64,000 nucleotides of DNA. Source: Mycobacterium gallinarum (GTDB lineage Bacteria > Actinomycetota > Actinomycetes > Mycobacteriales > Mycobacteriaceae). The DNA lies in the NCBI RefSeq assembly GCF_010726765.1, contig NZ_AP022601.1, positions 2,232,001-2,296,000 of the forward strand, written 5' to 3'. The notes beneath the pieces are model-generated. The model worked only from the letters and a program-made list of their open reading frames with translations, ran no database searches and had not been told where the DNA came from. The position numbers and the translations under genes are program-made. Below are positions 1 through 8,755 of this stretch, in pieces. Positions within the stretch are counted from its first letter, which is position 1, and each line of letters opens with the position of its first letter.

Positions 1-2566
1 CGGCGTTGCGGCGGGCCAGGTCGCCGGACCGGTACAGCCTGGCGCCGGGGGTGAACGGGTCGGCGATGAACCGTTCGGCGGTCAGCCCGGGCCGCTGGTG
101 ATAACCCCGCGCCACATGCGTTCCGCCGATGTAGATCTCGCCGATGACGCCGGCCGGGACCGGCTTCAGCGCATCGTCGAGCAGGTGAATCTGGGTGTTG
201 ATCTTCGGCGTGCCGATCGGCACGATGCGCGTGCCCTGCTTGCCCTCCACCTTGTAACGGCTGGCGTTGATCACCGTCTCGGTGGGGCCGTAGAAGTTGT
301 GCAGCAGCGCGTCGAAGGTGCCGTGGAATTTGTCGGCGAGCTCACCGGGGAGCGCTTCGCCGCCGATCGGCACCCGTTGCAGGGTGCGCCACTGGTTCAC
401 GCCCGGCAGCGACATCAACAAGCCCAGCAGCGACGGGACGAGGTGCATCGACGTGATGGCTTCGTCGTGCAGCAGATCGGTGAGATAGCCGACGTCGCGG
501 AGACCGTCCGGACGCGGAATCACCAGTCGTCCACCGCATGCCAGCATGCCGAAGATCTCGCCGATGGACACGTCGAAGCTCGGCGAGGCGACCTGTAGCA
601 GCCGCTCACGCTCGTCGATTTGGTAGTCACCCTTGAACCAGACGAAGTATTCGGCGACCGGCCGGTGCGGGACGGGGACACCCTTGGGCAGCCCGGTGGA
701 GCCCGACGTGTAGATCAGGTAGGCGGTGCTCTCGGGTCCGAGCGGACGGACCCGATCGGCGTCGGTGGGGTTCGACGCGGGATAGCCGTCGAGCCCGCCG
801 ACAGCCTCGCGCAGTACGAGTTTGGGATCGGAGTCGGACAGGATGAAGTTCAACCGATCCTCGGGATAGGTCGGATCGACGGGTAGGTAGACCGCGCCGG
901 CCTTGATCAACCCCAGGGCGGTGATCACCAGTTCTGGGGAACGGTCCAGCAGCACGGCGACACGATCCTCGGTGCCGATTCCCTGTTTGATCAACCAGTG
1001 TGCGAATCGGTTCGCCGATTCGTTGATCTCGCGATAGGTGTAATGGCGTCCCTCGAAGACCACGGCGGTCGCATCCGGTGTCCGGGCGGACTGCGCCTCC
1101 ACCAACGCGGCCAATGTCGTCGCCGGGGTGTCGTATTCCTCACCGGCTGAGACCTTCCGCAGCCAGTCGGCGTAGGCGGGTCCCATCAGGTCGAGATCGC
1201 TGATCGGCGTCCCGGGGTCGGCCAGCGCGCTGTCGAGCAGCACCACGTAGTGCTCGAGCAGCTGCCGGGCCAGTCCGCCGTCGAGAACCTCGACGAGATA
1301 TTCGGCCTCGATCTCGATACCCGCACCGTCGAACTCGACCATGAAACCGAACGGCAGCTGGGTGAACTGGCCGCGCAACTCGGCTCGCTCACAGGTGATT
1401 CCGTCGGGATTGAAGCCGTGATCGTCGGCGCCACGCGCCCCGAACGTAACCCGCGTCATGCGCTCCACACCGTGACTGCGGTCGGGGTTGATCTCGGCGA
1501 CCACTCGGTCCAGGTTGACCCCCTGATGAGCGAAGGCACCGACTGCGGTGTCGCGGGCGTCGGCAATCGCCTCACGGAATGTCTGACCCCGCTGTGGACG
1601 CAGCCGCATCGCGACCGTGTTGCCGTAGTACCCGATGACGTCGTCGAGGTCGGCGGTCCTGTTGAGCACCGGCGCGGCGACGAGGAAGTCGTCGGAGTGG
1701 GTGTAGCGCTGGATCAGCACACCGAATGCGGCCAGCAGCACCATGTACGGGGTGGCACCGGACTCCTTGGCCACGGCGGCCACGCGCTCCACCGTCGCGT
1801 CGGGCAGCCGCAGCGTGGTGCGCTGCGAACGGTAGTTCGTCGGGATCGCAGATCCGTTGGGGCCGGGCAACTCCAGCGGTTCCGGCGGATTGGCCATCAC
1901 GTTGCGCCAGTACTCGAGATCGCCGTCGACGGCACCCGACACCGGCGTTGGGATCGGAGTCGGCGCGCCGAGCTGCTCACCGCGGTAGGCGCGGGTGAGG
2001 TCGGCGAAGAACACCTGCCAGCAGCCGTCGTCCCAGGCGATGTGGTGCGCGACGAGCAGCATGACGTGTTCGTCGGCACCGGTACGCACGACGGTCAGGC
2101 GCAGCGGCGAATCCGAACTCAGGTCGAAGGGTGCGCCGAATTCACGCTGCGCCAGCACTTCCAGCCGCAATCTGCTGGAGTGCTCGGACAGCTCGGACAG
2201 GTCGTGCGCCGACCAGCCCGGCATCAGGTCGTCATGGACGGTCGGCTGCGGCTCGCCGTCCGAATCCGCGCTGTACGTGGTGCGCAGCAGCACATGCCGC
2301 GCGGCCACCGCGTTCACGCTGTCGCGGAGCCGCGCGACGTCCAGCGCCCCCCTGATCCGATAGGACAGGCAGATGTTGAGGATCGCGCCGGTGGGGTCGG
2401 CCATCTGAACGAACCACATGCGACGCTGCCCGTCAGACAGTTCGGTGTTCGTCGGCTCGACGGGCGTCTGCTCATCCGACCGAAGGCCCTTCTCGGAAAG
2501 CCTGCGCCGCAACAGCTCCAGCCGGCGCTCATCGGCGTGTTCGCGAATATCGGCGATGTCAGTCAC
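1..2566 (-). CDS. mbtE: MbtE, mycobactin NRPS (partial, C-terminus beyond window)
   Basis: Non-ribosomal peptide synthetase of mycobactin assembly. MbtE is known to add the lysine that ends as N-hydroxylysine. I translated about 855 residues before the window edge. A condensation domain carries the HHxxxD motif (HHIAWDD, about residue 173). An adenylation domain follows, with the core YTSGSTGLPKG near residue 617 and the later GEIYIGG and YRSGDLARR motifs. The start is GTG at 2566, inside the end of mbtD (8-bp overlap GTGACTGA), so translation is coupled to mbtD. The thiolation domain lies outside the window. Gene order after mbtC-mbtD supports the name. The family is certain; the lysine substrate rests on synteny. 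Confidence 0.9.
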   Translation of the reverse strand, partial: MTDIADIREHADERRLELLRRRLSEKGLRSDEQTPVEPTNTELSDGQRRMWFVQMADPTGAILNICLSYRIRGALDVARLRDSVNAVAARHVLLRTTYSADSDGEPQPTVHDDLMPGWSAHDLSELSEHSSRLRLEVLAQREFGAPFDLSSDSPLRLTVVRTGADEHVMLLVAHHIAWDDGCWQVFFADLTRAYRGEQLGAPTPIPTPVSGAVDGDLEYWRNVMANPPEPLELPGPNGSAIPTNYRSQRTTLRLPDATVERVAAVAKESGATPYMVLLAAFGVLIQRYTHSDDFLVAAPVLNRTADLDDVIGYYGNTVAMRLRPQRGQTFREAIADARDTAVGAFAHQGVNLDRVVAEINPDRSHGVERMTRVTFGARGADDHGFNPDGITCERAELRGQFTQLPFGFMVEFDGAGIEIEAEYLVEVLDGGLARQLLEHYVVLLDSALADPGTPISDLDLMGPAYADWLRKVSAGEEYDTPATTLAALVEAQSARTPDATAVVFEGRHYTYREINESANRFAHWLIKQGIGTEDRVAVLLDRSPELVITALGLIKAGAVYLPVDPTYPEDRLNFILSDSDPKLVLREAVGGLDGYPASNPTDADRVRPLGPESTAYLIYTSGSTGLPKGVPVPHRPVAEYFVWFKGDYQIDERERLLQVASPSFDVSIGEIFGMLACGGRLVIPRPDGLRDVGYLTDLLHDEAITSMHLVPSLLGLLMSLPGVNQWRTLQRVPIGGEALPGELADKFHGTFDALLHNFYGPTETVINASRYKVEGKQGTRIVPIGTPKINTQIHLLDDALKPVPAGVIGEIYIGGTHVARGYHQRPGLTAERFIADPFTPGARLYRSGDLARRNA

Positions 2567-5534
2567 GCGTCGTTTCCACCTTCTGTAATCGGGTGTCGAG
2601 GTCGGCGATGAGTTCAGCGCTGGTGATGCCACCGAGCAGGGCGCCCAGCGGCACCGATGCACCGGTCACCCGCCGCAACCGCTTGCGCAGATCAAGGGCG
2701 AGCAGTGAATCCAAGCCGAGGTCGAGCAGCGATGTCTGTCGGTCGATCGTCGCGGCGTCGATGCCGAGCACCGAAGCAACTTCGGCGATGACTCTGGTCG
2801 GCCCTTCGCCGCTGCGGGTGCTGGCCGAGGGGGCCGCCGCGCCGGATTGCTCGACGGTCTGGCTGTCGAGGAACTTTCGCAGCCGGTCGGGGTCGGCGGC
2901 CATGATCATCGGATCGGATTCGTGCTCACGCAGGCTGGCGGCGACTGCAGACCCGGGCGCCATCGGCAGCAGTCCCGAGCGCTCGATGGCGCTCACGCCG
3001 GCACGAGCCGTGATACCGCTGTCGCGGCCAGGATCCGTGCGCCATAGCCCGTATCGGAGGGCGACGCAATGCTGGCCCTTGGCCCGCAGCTGACCAGCCA
3101 TCACGTCGAGCATCCGGTTGGCAGCCGAGTACGCTGCGTGGCCGCGGCCGCCCCACACACCGGACACCGAGGAGCACACCAGGATTCGCGTATCAGAACG
3201 CAGTGGCCACAAATCGGTCATGCGCGCGAAGCCGCCGATCTTCGCCGCCGCGGTATCGGAGAAGGACTCCGAGGAGATATCTGCGAAGTCGTCGAAGCTC
3301 GCAGCCCCCGCCGCGTGGATGAGGAGCGACGCCCCTGTGGCGCCGTGATCCCGCGCGACGGCCGAGACCTGCTCGGCGGAGCGCAGATCACACGGAGGGG
3401 CGACGATCTCGACACCGGCGAAGCCAGCGACACCCGTCAGTTCGGCCACGATCGCCGCGTCGACGCCCGTTCGGCTGAGCAGCACGATGCGGCGAGCGCC
3501 CTGCTCTGCGAGATACCGCGCGAAGTGCAGTCCGACCGCCCCGGTTCCACCGGTGATCACCACGTTGTCCAGCAGTCCGTCGTCGAGCTTCCAGTCCAGG
3601 GCGGGAGCATCGGACTCGGATAGCGTGCGGACGAAAAGGGCAGGGCCGGAGGCGCTGTCGCGGACCGCTCCCTCGTGCACACGGCCACGCGCGGCGTCGA
3701 TGACCACCGTCGCGGTGGCGTCGTCGATCTCCCAGGACGGCAGATCCAGATGGCGGAACGCTTGGTCGGGTCGTTCGTAACCGATGCTGCGGTGCATCGC
3801 GGCCAGTGCCGCCTGCGCCGGTAGCGCAACGGGCTCATCGAGAAGTACGTGTTCGCCGCCGACCGTCACAAGGCATAGGTCGCGGCAGGCCGATCCCCCG
3901 GCATCGGCATAGTCGAACAGACCCTCGCCCACGATTCGTGCGATCTGCGCAGCGGCGACCTCGGCGTCGGGGTGGTCGAGCAGCGGGGCGATCGCGAGGA
4001 CGAGGTCGGCCTCGCCCGGCTGGGCTGGTTCCGCGTCGCCGTGCCGCGCGATGGCGGTCCTCAATTGCGCCGACAGCGAACTGCCCGGACCCACCAGGTC
4101 GACGACTGCGATTCGCCGGTGCGCACCCGTTGTGGCGAATACGGCGCTCTGCTTCCACTTCTCACTCGAAACGGTCAACCCGAACACGGGTGCCAGCGGT
4201 TCGGGTTCGGCCCATACGTGTACCTCACGCATCGGCGCATTGGGAAAGCCCTGGAGCACTGGCATCCCCGTGTCGGCCAAGACGGACCATCCGAACCCCG
4301 GATCGGCGACCGCGACGGCGGCGATGCCGGCCGACAAAGTGTCGATGAGCGGTTCGTCGCGTCGACCAGATCCGACGATGAGCGGGGGCTCAGGCCCGTC
4401 GCCGGTCAGATCTTCCAACGCGAACAGCAGCGACGCGTGCGCCGACATCTCGATGAACCGGGCTCCGCCCTGTCTGCGAGCCGCGTCGACGGCGCGGTCG
4501 AAACGCACCGTATCGCGCAGATTGCGGTACCAGTAGTGCGCGAAACCGGTCCCTGCCGGCACGGCTTGACCGGTGACCGACCCGATGAATTGCACTGGTG
4601 CAGGGCCGAACTGACCCTTGGGCAAGAGGGCCGACAGGTCGTCGTGCAGCGCCTCCAGCGCGGTGGTGTGGCCTGGATAATTCACGCCGAGCTCGCGGGC
4701 GAACAGACCCCGATCCGATGCGGTGGCCACCAGAGCGGTGACGGCATCGCGCTGGCCCGAGACGACGACCGACGACTTCGAGTTGACCGCCGACACCTCG
4801 AGCCAGCCTTCGACGGTGGCGATCAGGTGCTCGGCCTCCCCGACCGAAATGCCCAGCGCGGCCATGCGATAGTCGCCCTGCAGGCGGTCGACCGCTTTCG
4901 CACGCGCGATGACCACGGCGACCGCATCGGTGAGTGTTATTCGACCGGCGACGTATGCCGCTGCCACTTCACCCAGGCTGTGGCCGACAGTGATGTCGGG
5001 TGTCACCCCGCAGGATTGCCAGATATGAGCCACACACACGGCGTGGACGAACTGCGCGCCCTGGATCTCGACCTGCGACCAGTCGCCACCACCGGTGTGC
5101 GCGGTGAGGTACGGCAGCGGCGAAACGTGGCCGGCGGCGGCGAACGCCGCCACGCATTCATCTACCTGGGCGCGGTACACCGGTGACCGATCGTAAGCAT
5201 CGGCTCCCATCGACGGCCATTGGTTGCCCTGGCCGGGAAAGACGAAAACCGTTTTACCGGTGCTTGTTTCCGACGATGTCGCCACCATCGGATGTTCGTT
5301 TCCGGCGCTGAGCGCCTGCAGGCCTTCGACCAATTCAGCGATGCTCGCCGCGCGGACGACGGCGCGGTGCCGCCGCAGCCTGCGCGTGCGGAGGAGCGTG
5401 GCCGCAACGGCAGAGACGTCCGTGCCGGGGCGCAGGTACCGAAGGATCGCGTCGGCATCGGTGGTGAGAAGTTCCTCGGCGTGCGCACTGAGGACAACGA
5501 GCTCGCGGCCGTCGGGAAGTCCGTTGGTGGGCAT
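2559..5534 (-). CDS. mbtD: MbtD, mycobactin polyketide synthase (AT-KR-ACP)
   Basis: Type I PKS module lacking its own ketosynthase. With MbtC it extends the mycobactin acyl chain by one ketide (family knowledge). The 991-aa protein shows an acyltransferase (FPGQGNQW near residue 105, GHSLGE near 185), a ketoreductase with Rossmann motif TGGTGAVG near 660, and a C-terminal acyl carrier domain with phosphopantetheine serine in LGLDSL near 940. An open frame continues upstream inside mbtC. I chose the ATG at 5534 because it sits in a TGATG junction with the mbtC stop and gives a protein close to the known MbtD length (about 1000 aa). It is coupled to mbtC upstream and mbtE downstream. Confidence 0.93.
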   Translation of the reverse strand: MPTNGLPDGRELVVLSAHAEELLTTDADAILRYLRPGTDVSAVAATLLRTRRLRRHRAVVRAASIAELVEGLQALSAGNEHPMVATSSETSTGKTVFVFPGQGNQWPSMGADAYDRSPVYRAQVDECVAAFAAAGHVSPLPYLTAHTGGGDWSQVEIQGAQFVHAVCVAHIWQSCGVTPDITVGHSLGEVAAAYVAGRITLTDAVAVVIARAKAVDRLQGDYRMAALGISVGEAEHLIATVEGWLEVSAVNSKSSVVVSGQRDAVTALVATASDRGLFARELGVNYPGHTTALEALHDDLSALLPKGQFGPAPVQFIGSVTGQAVPAGTGFAHYWYRNLRDTVRFDRAVDAARRQGGARFIEMSAHASLLFALEDLTGDGPEPPLIVGSGRRDEPLIDTLSAGIAAVAVADPGFGWSVLADTGMPVLQGFPNAPMREVHVWAEPEPLAPVFGLTVSSEKWKQSAVFATTGAHRRIAVVDLVGPGSSLSAQLRTAIARHGDAEPAQPGEADLVLAIAPLLDHPDAEVAAAQIARIVGEGLFDYADAGGSACRDLCLVTVGGEHVLLDEPVALPAQAALAAMHRSIGYERPDQAFRHLDLPSWEIDDATATVVIDAARGRVHEGAVRDSASGPALFVRTLSESDAPALDWKLDDGLLDNVVITGGTGAVGLHFARYLAEQGARRIVLLSRTGVDAAIVAELTGVAGFAGVEIVAPPCDLRSAEQVSAVARDHGATGASLLIHAAGAASFDDFADISSESFSDTAAAKIGGFARMTDLWPLRSDTRILVCSSVSGVWGGRGHAAYSAANRMLDVMAGQLRAKGQHCVALRYGLWRTDPGRDSGITARAGVSAIERSGLLPMAPGSAVAASLREHESDPMIMAADPDRLRKFLDSQTVEQSGAAAPSASTRSGEGPTRVIAEVASVLGIDAATIDRQTSLLDLGLDSLLALDLRKRLRRVTGASVPLGALLGGITSAELIADLDTRLQKVETTRD

Positions 5535-6838
5535 CACGCGGCTTCCGGTACGGAGACGATGACGTGCGCGTTGGTGCCGCTCATCCCGAACGCCGTCACC
5601 GCGGCCAACCGGTGCCCATCCGTCGCGGGCCACGGTGTGAGTTCGGTTGCCAGCCGCAGACCTTGCTTTTCCCAATCGATTTCGCGACTTGCCTCGGCTG
5701 TGTGCAGGCTCGCGGGCACGGCTTCGCGCGCAGCGGCGATGAGCACTTTGGCCAGGCCGAGCCCGCCCGCAGCGGCCTGAGTGTGGCCGATGTTCGACTT
5801 CACCGATCCGAGCAGTGCGCCGCGGCCAGGTTCGGTGGCCCCGTAGGTCTGGGCCAAGGAGGTGAGTTCGGTGCGGTCGCCGAGTCGGGTTGCGGTGCCG
5901 TGACCTTCGACCATGCCGACCTGTTCGGCACGGATTCCGGCTTGGCGCAGCGCACGTTGAAACAGCCGCGTCTGCGCGGGGCCGCTCGGCGCCGTCAACC
6001 CGACGGAGCGACCGTCCTGGTTGAGACATGTCGCTCGAAGTTCGCCGAGTACGTGGTGTCCATCGCGAAGTGCGGCGGAACGTCGCTGCAGCACGAACAT
6101 CGCCGCGCCTTCGGCCCATACGGTGCCGCTTGCGTGCGCGCTGTACGGGCGGCAGCGACCGTCGTCGGACAGCGCGTGCTGCTTGGAGAACTCGACGAAG
6201 AATCCCGGTGACCCCATCACACAGACCCCGCCGGCGATCGCCATGTCGCAATCCCCTGACCGAATCGCCTGCGCGGCTAGATGAATTGCGGTCAATGTCG
6301 AGGAGCATGAGGTATCGATCGTCATCGCCGGTCCGGCCAGCCCGAGCGTGTAGGCGATCCGCCCGGAAACAGGTCCGAGGGCGGTACCGGCCATCAAATG
6401 GCCCGTGAGGTTGGTGAACTCGGCGAGATCGGGACCGTAACCCATTGTCGACGCACCGATGTAGCAGCCCACATCGTGACCGACGAGGTCGTCGGGGTTG
6501 ATCCCGGTGTTCTCTAGTGCACGCCAGGCCACGCGCAACGCGACCCGTTGCTGCGGGTCCATCGCTACGGCCTCGCGCGGCGAGATACCGAAGAATTCCG
6601 CATCGAAAGTCGCGCCACCGGAGAGGAATCCGCCGAGATCGTGGATCGGCTTGAACCCCTCGCGGTGTGACCCGTCGAGCACCTTGCGGACTGACCAGCC
6701 GCGGTCCCGCGGAAACGGGCTCAACGCCTCGCGTCGCTCGGACAGCAACGACCAGTAGGCGTCCGCGGTATCGATTCCGCCGGGCGCTTCAATCGCCATC
6801 CCGGCGATCACGACGGCGTCCGCGTCGCTAGACGTCAT
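5534..6838 (-). CDS. mbtC: MbtC, mycobactin ketosynthase
   Basis: Free-standing beta-ketoacyl synthase partner of MbtD. The 434-aa protein has the full KS triad: active Cys in DTSCSST near residue 176, His in VEGHGTATR near 311 and His in NIGHTQAAAG near 351. The frame stays open 18 codons upstream, but the ATG at 6838 (MTSSDADA) begins 11 bp inside the end of mbtT, giving tight coupling and a normal KS N-terminus (VVIAGMAIEAPGG follows at once). The last codon overlaps the mbtD start. Expression should come from the IdeR boxes upstream of mbtT. Confidence 0.93.
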   Translation of the reverse strand: MTSSDADAVVIAGMAIEAPGGIDTADAYWSLLSERREALSPFPRDRGWSVRKVLDGSHREGFKPIHDLGGFLSGGATFDAEFFGISPREAVAMDPQQRVALRVAWRALENTGINPDDLVGHDVGCYIGASTMGYGPDLAEFTNLTGHLMAGTALGPVSGRIAYTLGLAGPAMTIDTSCSSTLTAIHLAAQAIRSGDCDMAIAGGVCVMGSPGFFVEFSKQHALSDDGRCRPYSAHASGTVWAEGAAMFVLQRRSAALRDGHHVLGELRATCLNQDGRSVGLTAPSGPAQTRLFQRALRQAGIRAEQVGMVEGHGTATRLGDRTELTSLAQTYGATEPGRGALLGSVKSNIGHTQAAAGGLGLAKVLIAAAREAVPASLHTAEASREIDWEKQGLRLATELTPWPATDGHRLAAVTAFGMSGTNAHVIVSVPEAA

Positions 6839-7574
6839 TGACGAGCTCCGCAACGGCGTCGAGATGGTCGTTGATGTAGAAGTGCCCACCATCGAAAAGC
6901 GACAGTGTGAACGCCCCGCCGGCGTGTGTGGTCCAACGGCGCAGCATGTCCTCGTTCACCCGGTGGTCGTTGCGGCCGCCGATGGTGTGGATGTCGGCGC
7001 GCAGTTGGACATCGTCGCCGCACGCGTAACGGTTGAACGCCAGGTAGTCGGCGCGCACGGCGCGAACGAGCAGGTCGACGAAGTCCTCGTCGGCGAGCAG
7101 CCGCTCATCGGTGCCGCCCAGGTCGACCATGTTCGCGATCACCTCCGCCTCGGCGGTGGGTAGCCGTGGTGAGGTGGCGATCGTGCAGGGCGCCTGGCTC
7201 GCCGACGCCCAGAGGCTGCTCACGTCGGCACCCTTGGCTTCGGCGACGCGAGCGAACTCGAACGCGATCACGGCGCCCATGCAGTGGCCGAACAGTTTCA
7301 TCGGCCCGAGTCGGGTCCATTCGCCGGCGTCGAAGAGTTGCGCGGCCAAGTCTTCGACGGTGTCCGGGGCGGGGTGAGTGAGCCGGTCCGCTCGCTGGGG
7401 GTACTGCACGACGTAGACGTCGGCGCCGCCGGCAGCCAACGCCGCGGCGAAGCCCCGGTAGGCCGCGGCGGCGCCCCCCGCGTGGGGAAACACCACGGTC
7501 GCGCCGTCGCTCTTTCGACCCGGGGATCGTTTGATCCAGGGCTGGAAGGTCAGCTGGCTCTGTTCGTCAATCAT
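6828..7574 (-). CDS. mbtT: MbtT, stand-alone type II thioesterase with Cys nucleophile
   Basis: Alpha/beta-hydrolase thioesterase of the type II (editing) class that accompanies NRPS/PKS lines. It has the family start FPHAGGAAAAYRGF, the nucleophile elbow GHCMGA near residue 96, an Asp in GGRND near 199 and the catalytic His in DGGHFYIN near 229. The nucleophile is Cys where this class normally has Ser (GHSMG); I checked the codon on the minus strand (TGC). MbtB here lacks a fused thioesterase domain, so this protein may supply that activity. The ATG at 7574 gives a normal N-terminus. A GTG at 7625 is in frame and closer to the IdeR boxes; neither has a good ribosome-binding site. It overlaps mbtC by 11 bp. 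Confidence 0.85.
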   Translation of the reverse strand: MIDEQSQLTFQPWIKRSPGRKSDGATVVFPHAGGAAAAYRGFAAALAAGGADVYVVQYPQRADRLTHPAPDTVEDLAAQLFDAGEWTRLGPMKLFGHCMGAVIAFEFARVAEAKGADVSSLWASASQAPCTIATSPRLPTAEAEVIANMVDLGGTDERLLADEDFVDLLVRAVRADYLAFNRYACGDDVQLRADIHTIGGRNDHRVNEDMLRRWTTHAGGAFTLSLFDGGHFYINDHLDAVAELVNDV

Positions 7575-7659
7575 CGGCGGCTCGGCGATGGTTTTCGGTC
7601 GGTCGTTCGGGACGGCCTGCAGCACCGCAGCGAGAACGCACGAACCCTCCCAGCATGAA

Positions 7660-7697
7660 TTAGCGCAGGCTGTCCTAAGTTGGTGAGGTTACCCTAA
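7660..7697 (-). promoter_or_regulatory. Two abutting IdeR iron boxes upstream of mbtT
   Basis: Positions 7660-7678 and 7679-7697 each match the 19-bp mycobacterial IdeR consensus (TTAGGTTAGGCTAACCTAA) at 14 of 19 positions. The boxes touch with no gap, as expected for side-by-side IdeR dimers. They lie upstream of mbtT on the minus strand, so mbtT-C-D-E probably form their own iron-repressed unit. The divergent LLM gene starts about 180 bp away and could also be affected. Consensus is established knowledge; function here is inferred. Confidence 0.85.
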
Positions 7698-7879
7698 TTG
7701 AGCGTGTCGGAGACTCGTACGTCCGGGGTCCGAGCGGGTGAGCTCGACCACGTTCACGCACGTTCGGATGGCTTGCCACCTGGGCAGACACGGTCGGCGT
7801 GAGTCCGTGGCCCCCGACGATGGGTTGCCGGGCGCCGACGGTAGCGTGAGTGGCTAGTTGCCCGGGAAAGGATCAACGG

Positions 7880-8740
7880 ATGGATCTGGCAGGCGTCGGA
7901 GTGTGGAGTTCTCAGTTGCGCTACGGCGACGCCGGAGAGGCCGCCGAGGCCGCGGCCGAGCTCGAGGAGCTCGGGTTCACCGCGCTGTGGATCCCGGACG
8001 TGGGCGGTCCGGTGCTCGACTCAGTGAGCAATCTGCTGGCGACGACCAAGAGCGTCGTGATCGCCACCGGGATCCTGAATCTGTGGATGCACGAGCCCGC
8101 GGACGTGGCTACCAGGTATGCAGAGTTGACGGCTCAACATGGTGAACGCTTTCTGCTCGGCATCGGCGTGAGCCACGCTCCACTCATCGATTCCAAGGAA
8201 CCGGGCCTCTACAAGAAGCCGCTCGCCGCGACGCGTGCCTACCTGGATGCGATCGACGCGACCGACAACCCGGTGCCCGTCGCGAACCGGGTGCTCGCCG
8301 CGCTGGGTCCGAAGATGCTCGAACTGTCTGCGACACGGGCCCGCGGCGCTCATCCCTATCTGGTGACGCCGGACCACACCCGCTACGCCCGTGAGCATCT
8401 CGGCGAAGGCCCGCTGCTGCTGCCCGAGCAGACGGTGCTGCTCAGCGAAGACAGGGACGAGGCGCGGACGCTTGGAACGGATTGGCTGCGTTCGTATTTG
8501 GCGCTGCCGAACTATGCCAACAACCTGCTGCGCTCCGGCTTCACCCAGGAGGACTTGGCGTCGGTCAGCGATCGGCTGTTCGACGCGATCATCGCGTGGG
8601 GCGACGAAGCGACCGTGCTCGGCCGGGTGAACGAGCACCTCTCTGCGGGTGCCGACCATGTCTGCGTGCAGGTGCTCACCGCCGATCCCAGGGAATTCCC
8701 CCGCGATCAGTGGCGCCGACTGGCCGCCGCGCTGAACTAG
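7880..8740 (+). CDS. LLM-class (probably F420-dependent) oxidoreductase
   Basis: Luciferase-like TIM-barrel oxidoreductase of 286 aa. Features include ELEELGFTALWIPD, a VIATGILNLW strand and RFLLGIGVSH, typical of the short actinobacterial LLM subfamily thought to use F420. The ATG at 7880 is preceded by GGAAAGGA at good spacing; an upstream in-frame start at 7850 is less likely. It is oriented against the mbt genes and sits between the two halves of the mycobactin locus, so a siderophore role is not implied. Its end faces the HNH pseudogene with 15 bp between. Substrate unknown. Confidence 0.8.
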   Translation: MDLAGVGVWSSQLRYGDAGEAAEAAAELEELGFTALWIPDVGGPVLDSVSNLLATTKSVVIATGILNLWMHEPADVATRYAELTAQHGERFLLGIGVSHAPLIDSKEPGLYKKPLAATRAYLDAIDATDNPVPVANRVLAALGPKMLELSATRARGAHPYLVTPDHTRYAREHLGEGPLLLPEQTVLLSEDRDEARTLGTDWLRSYLALPNYANNLLRSGFTQEDLASVSDRLFDAIIAWGDEATVLGRVNEHLSAGADHVCVQVLTADPREFPRDQWRRLAAALN

Positions 8741-8755
8741 CCACCCGCCAGCGCC

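Noticed and set aside
1250..2611. 453-codon open frame on the plus strand
   Set aside because: Antisense to the mbtE condensation and adenylation domains, which are clearly conserved; the product is Arg/His/Gly-rich without motifs, a typical high-GC shadow.
5535..6308. N-terminal extension of mbtD inside mbtC
   Set aside because: The frame is open but overlaps the conserved KS of mbtC; the TGATG junction at 5534 marks the start.
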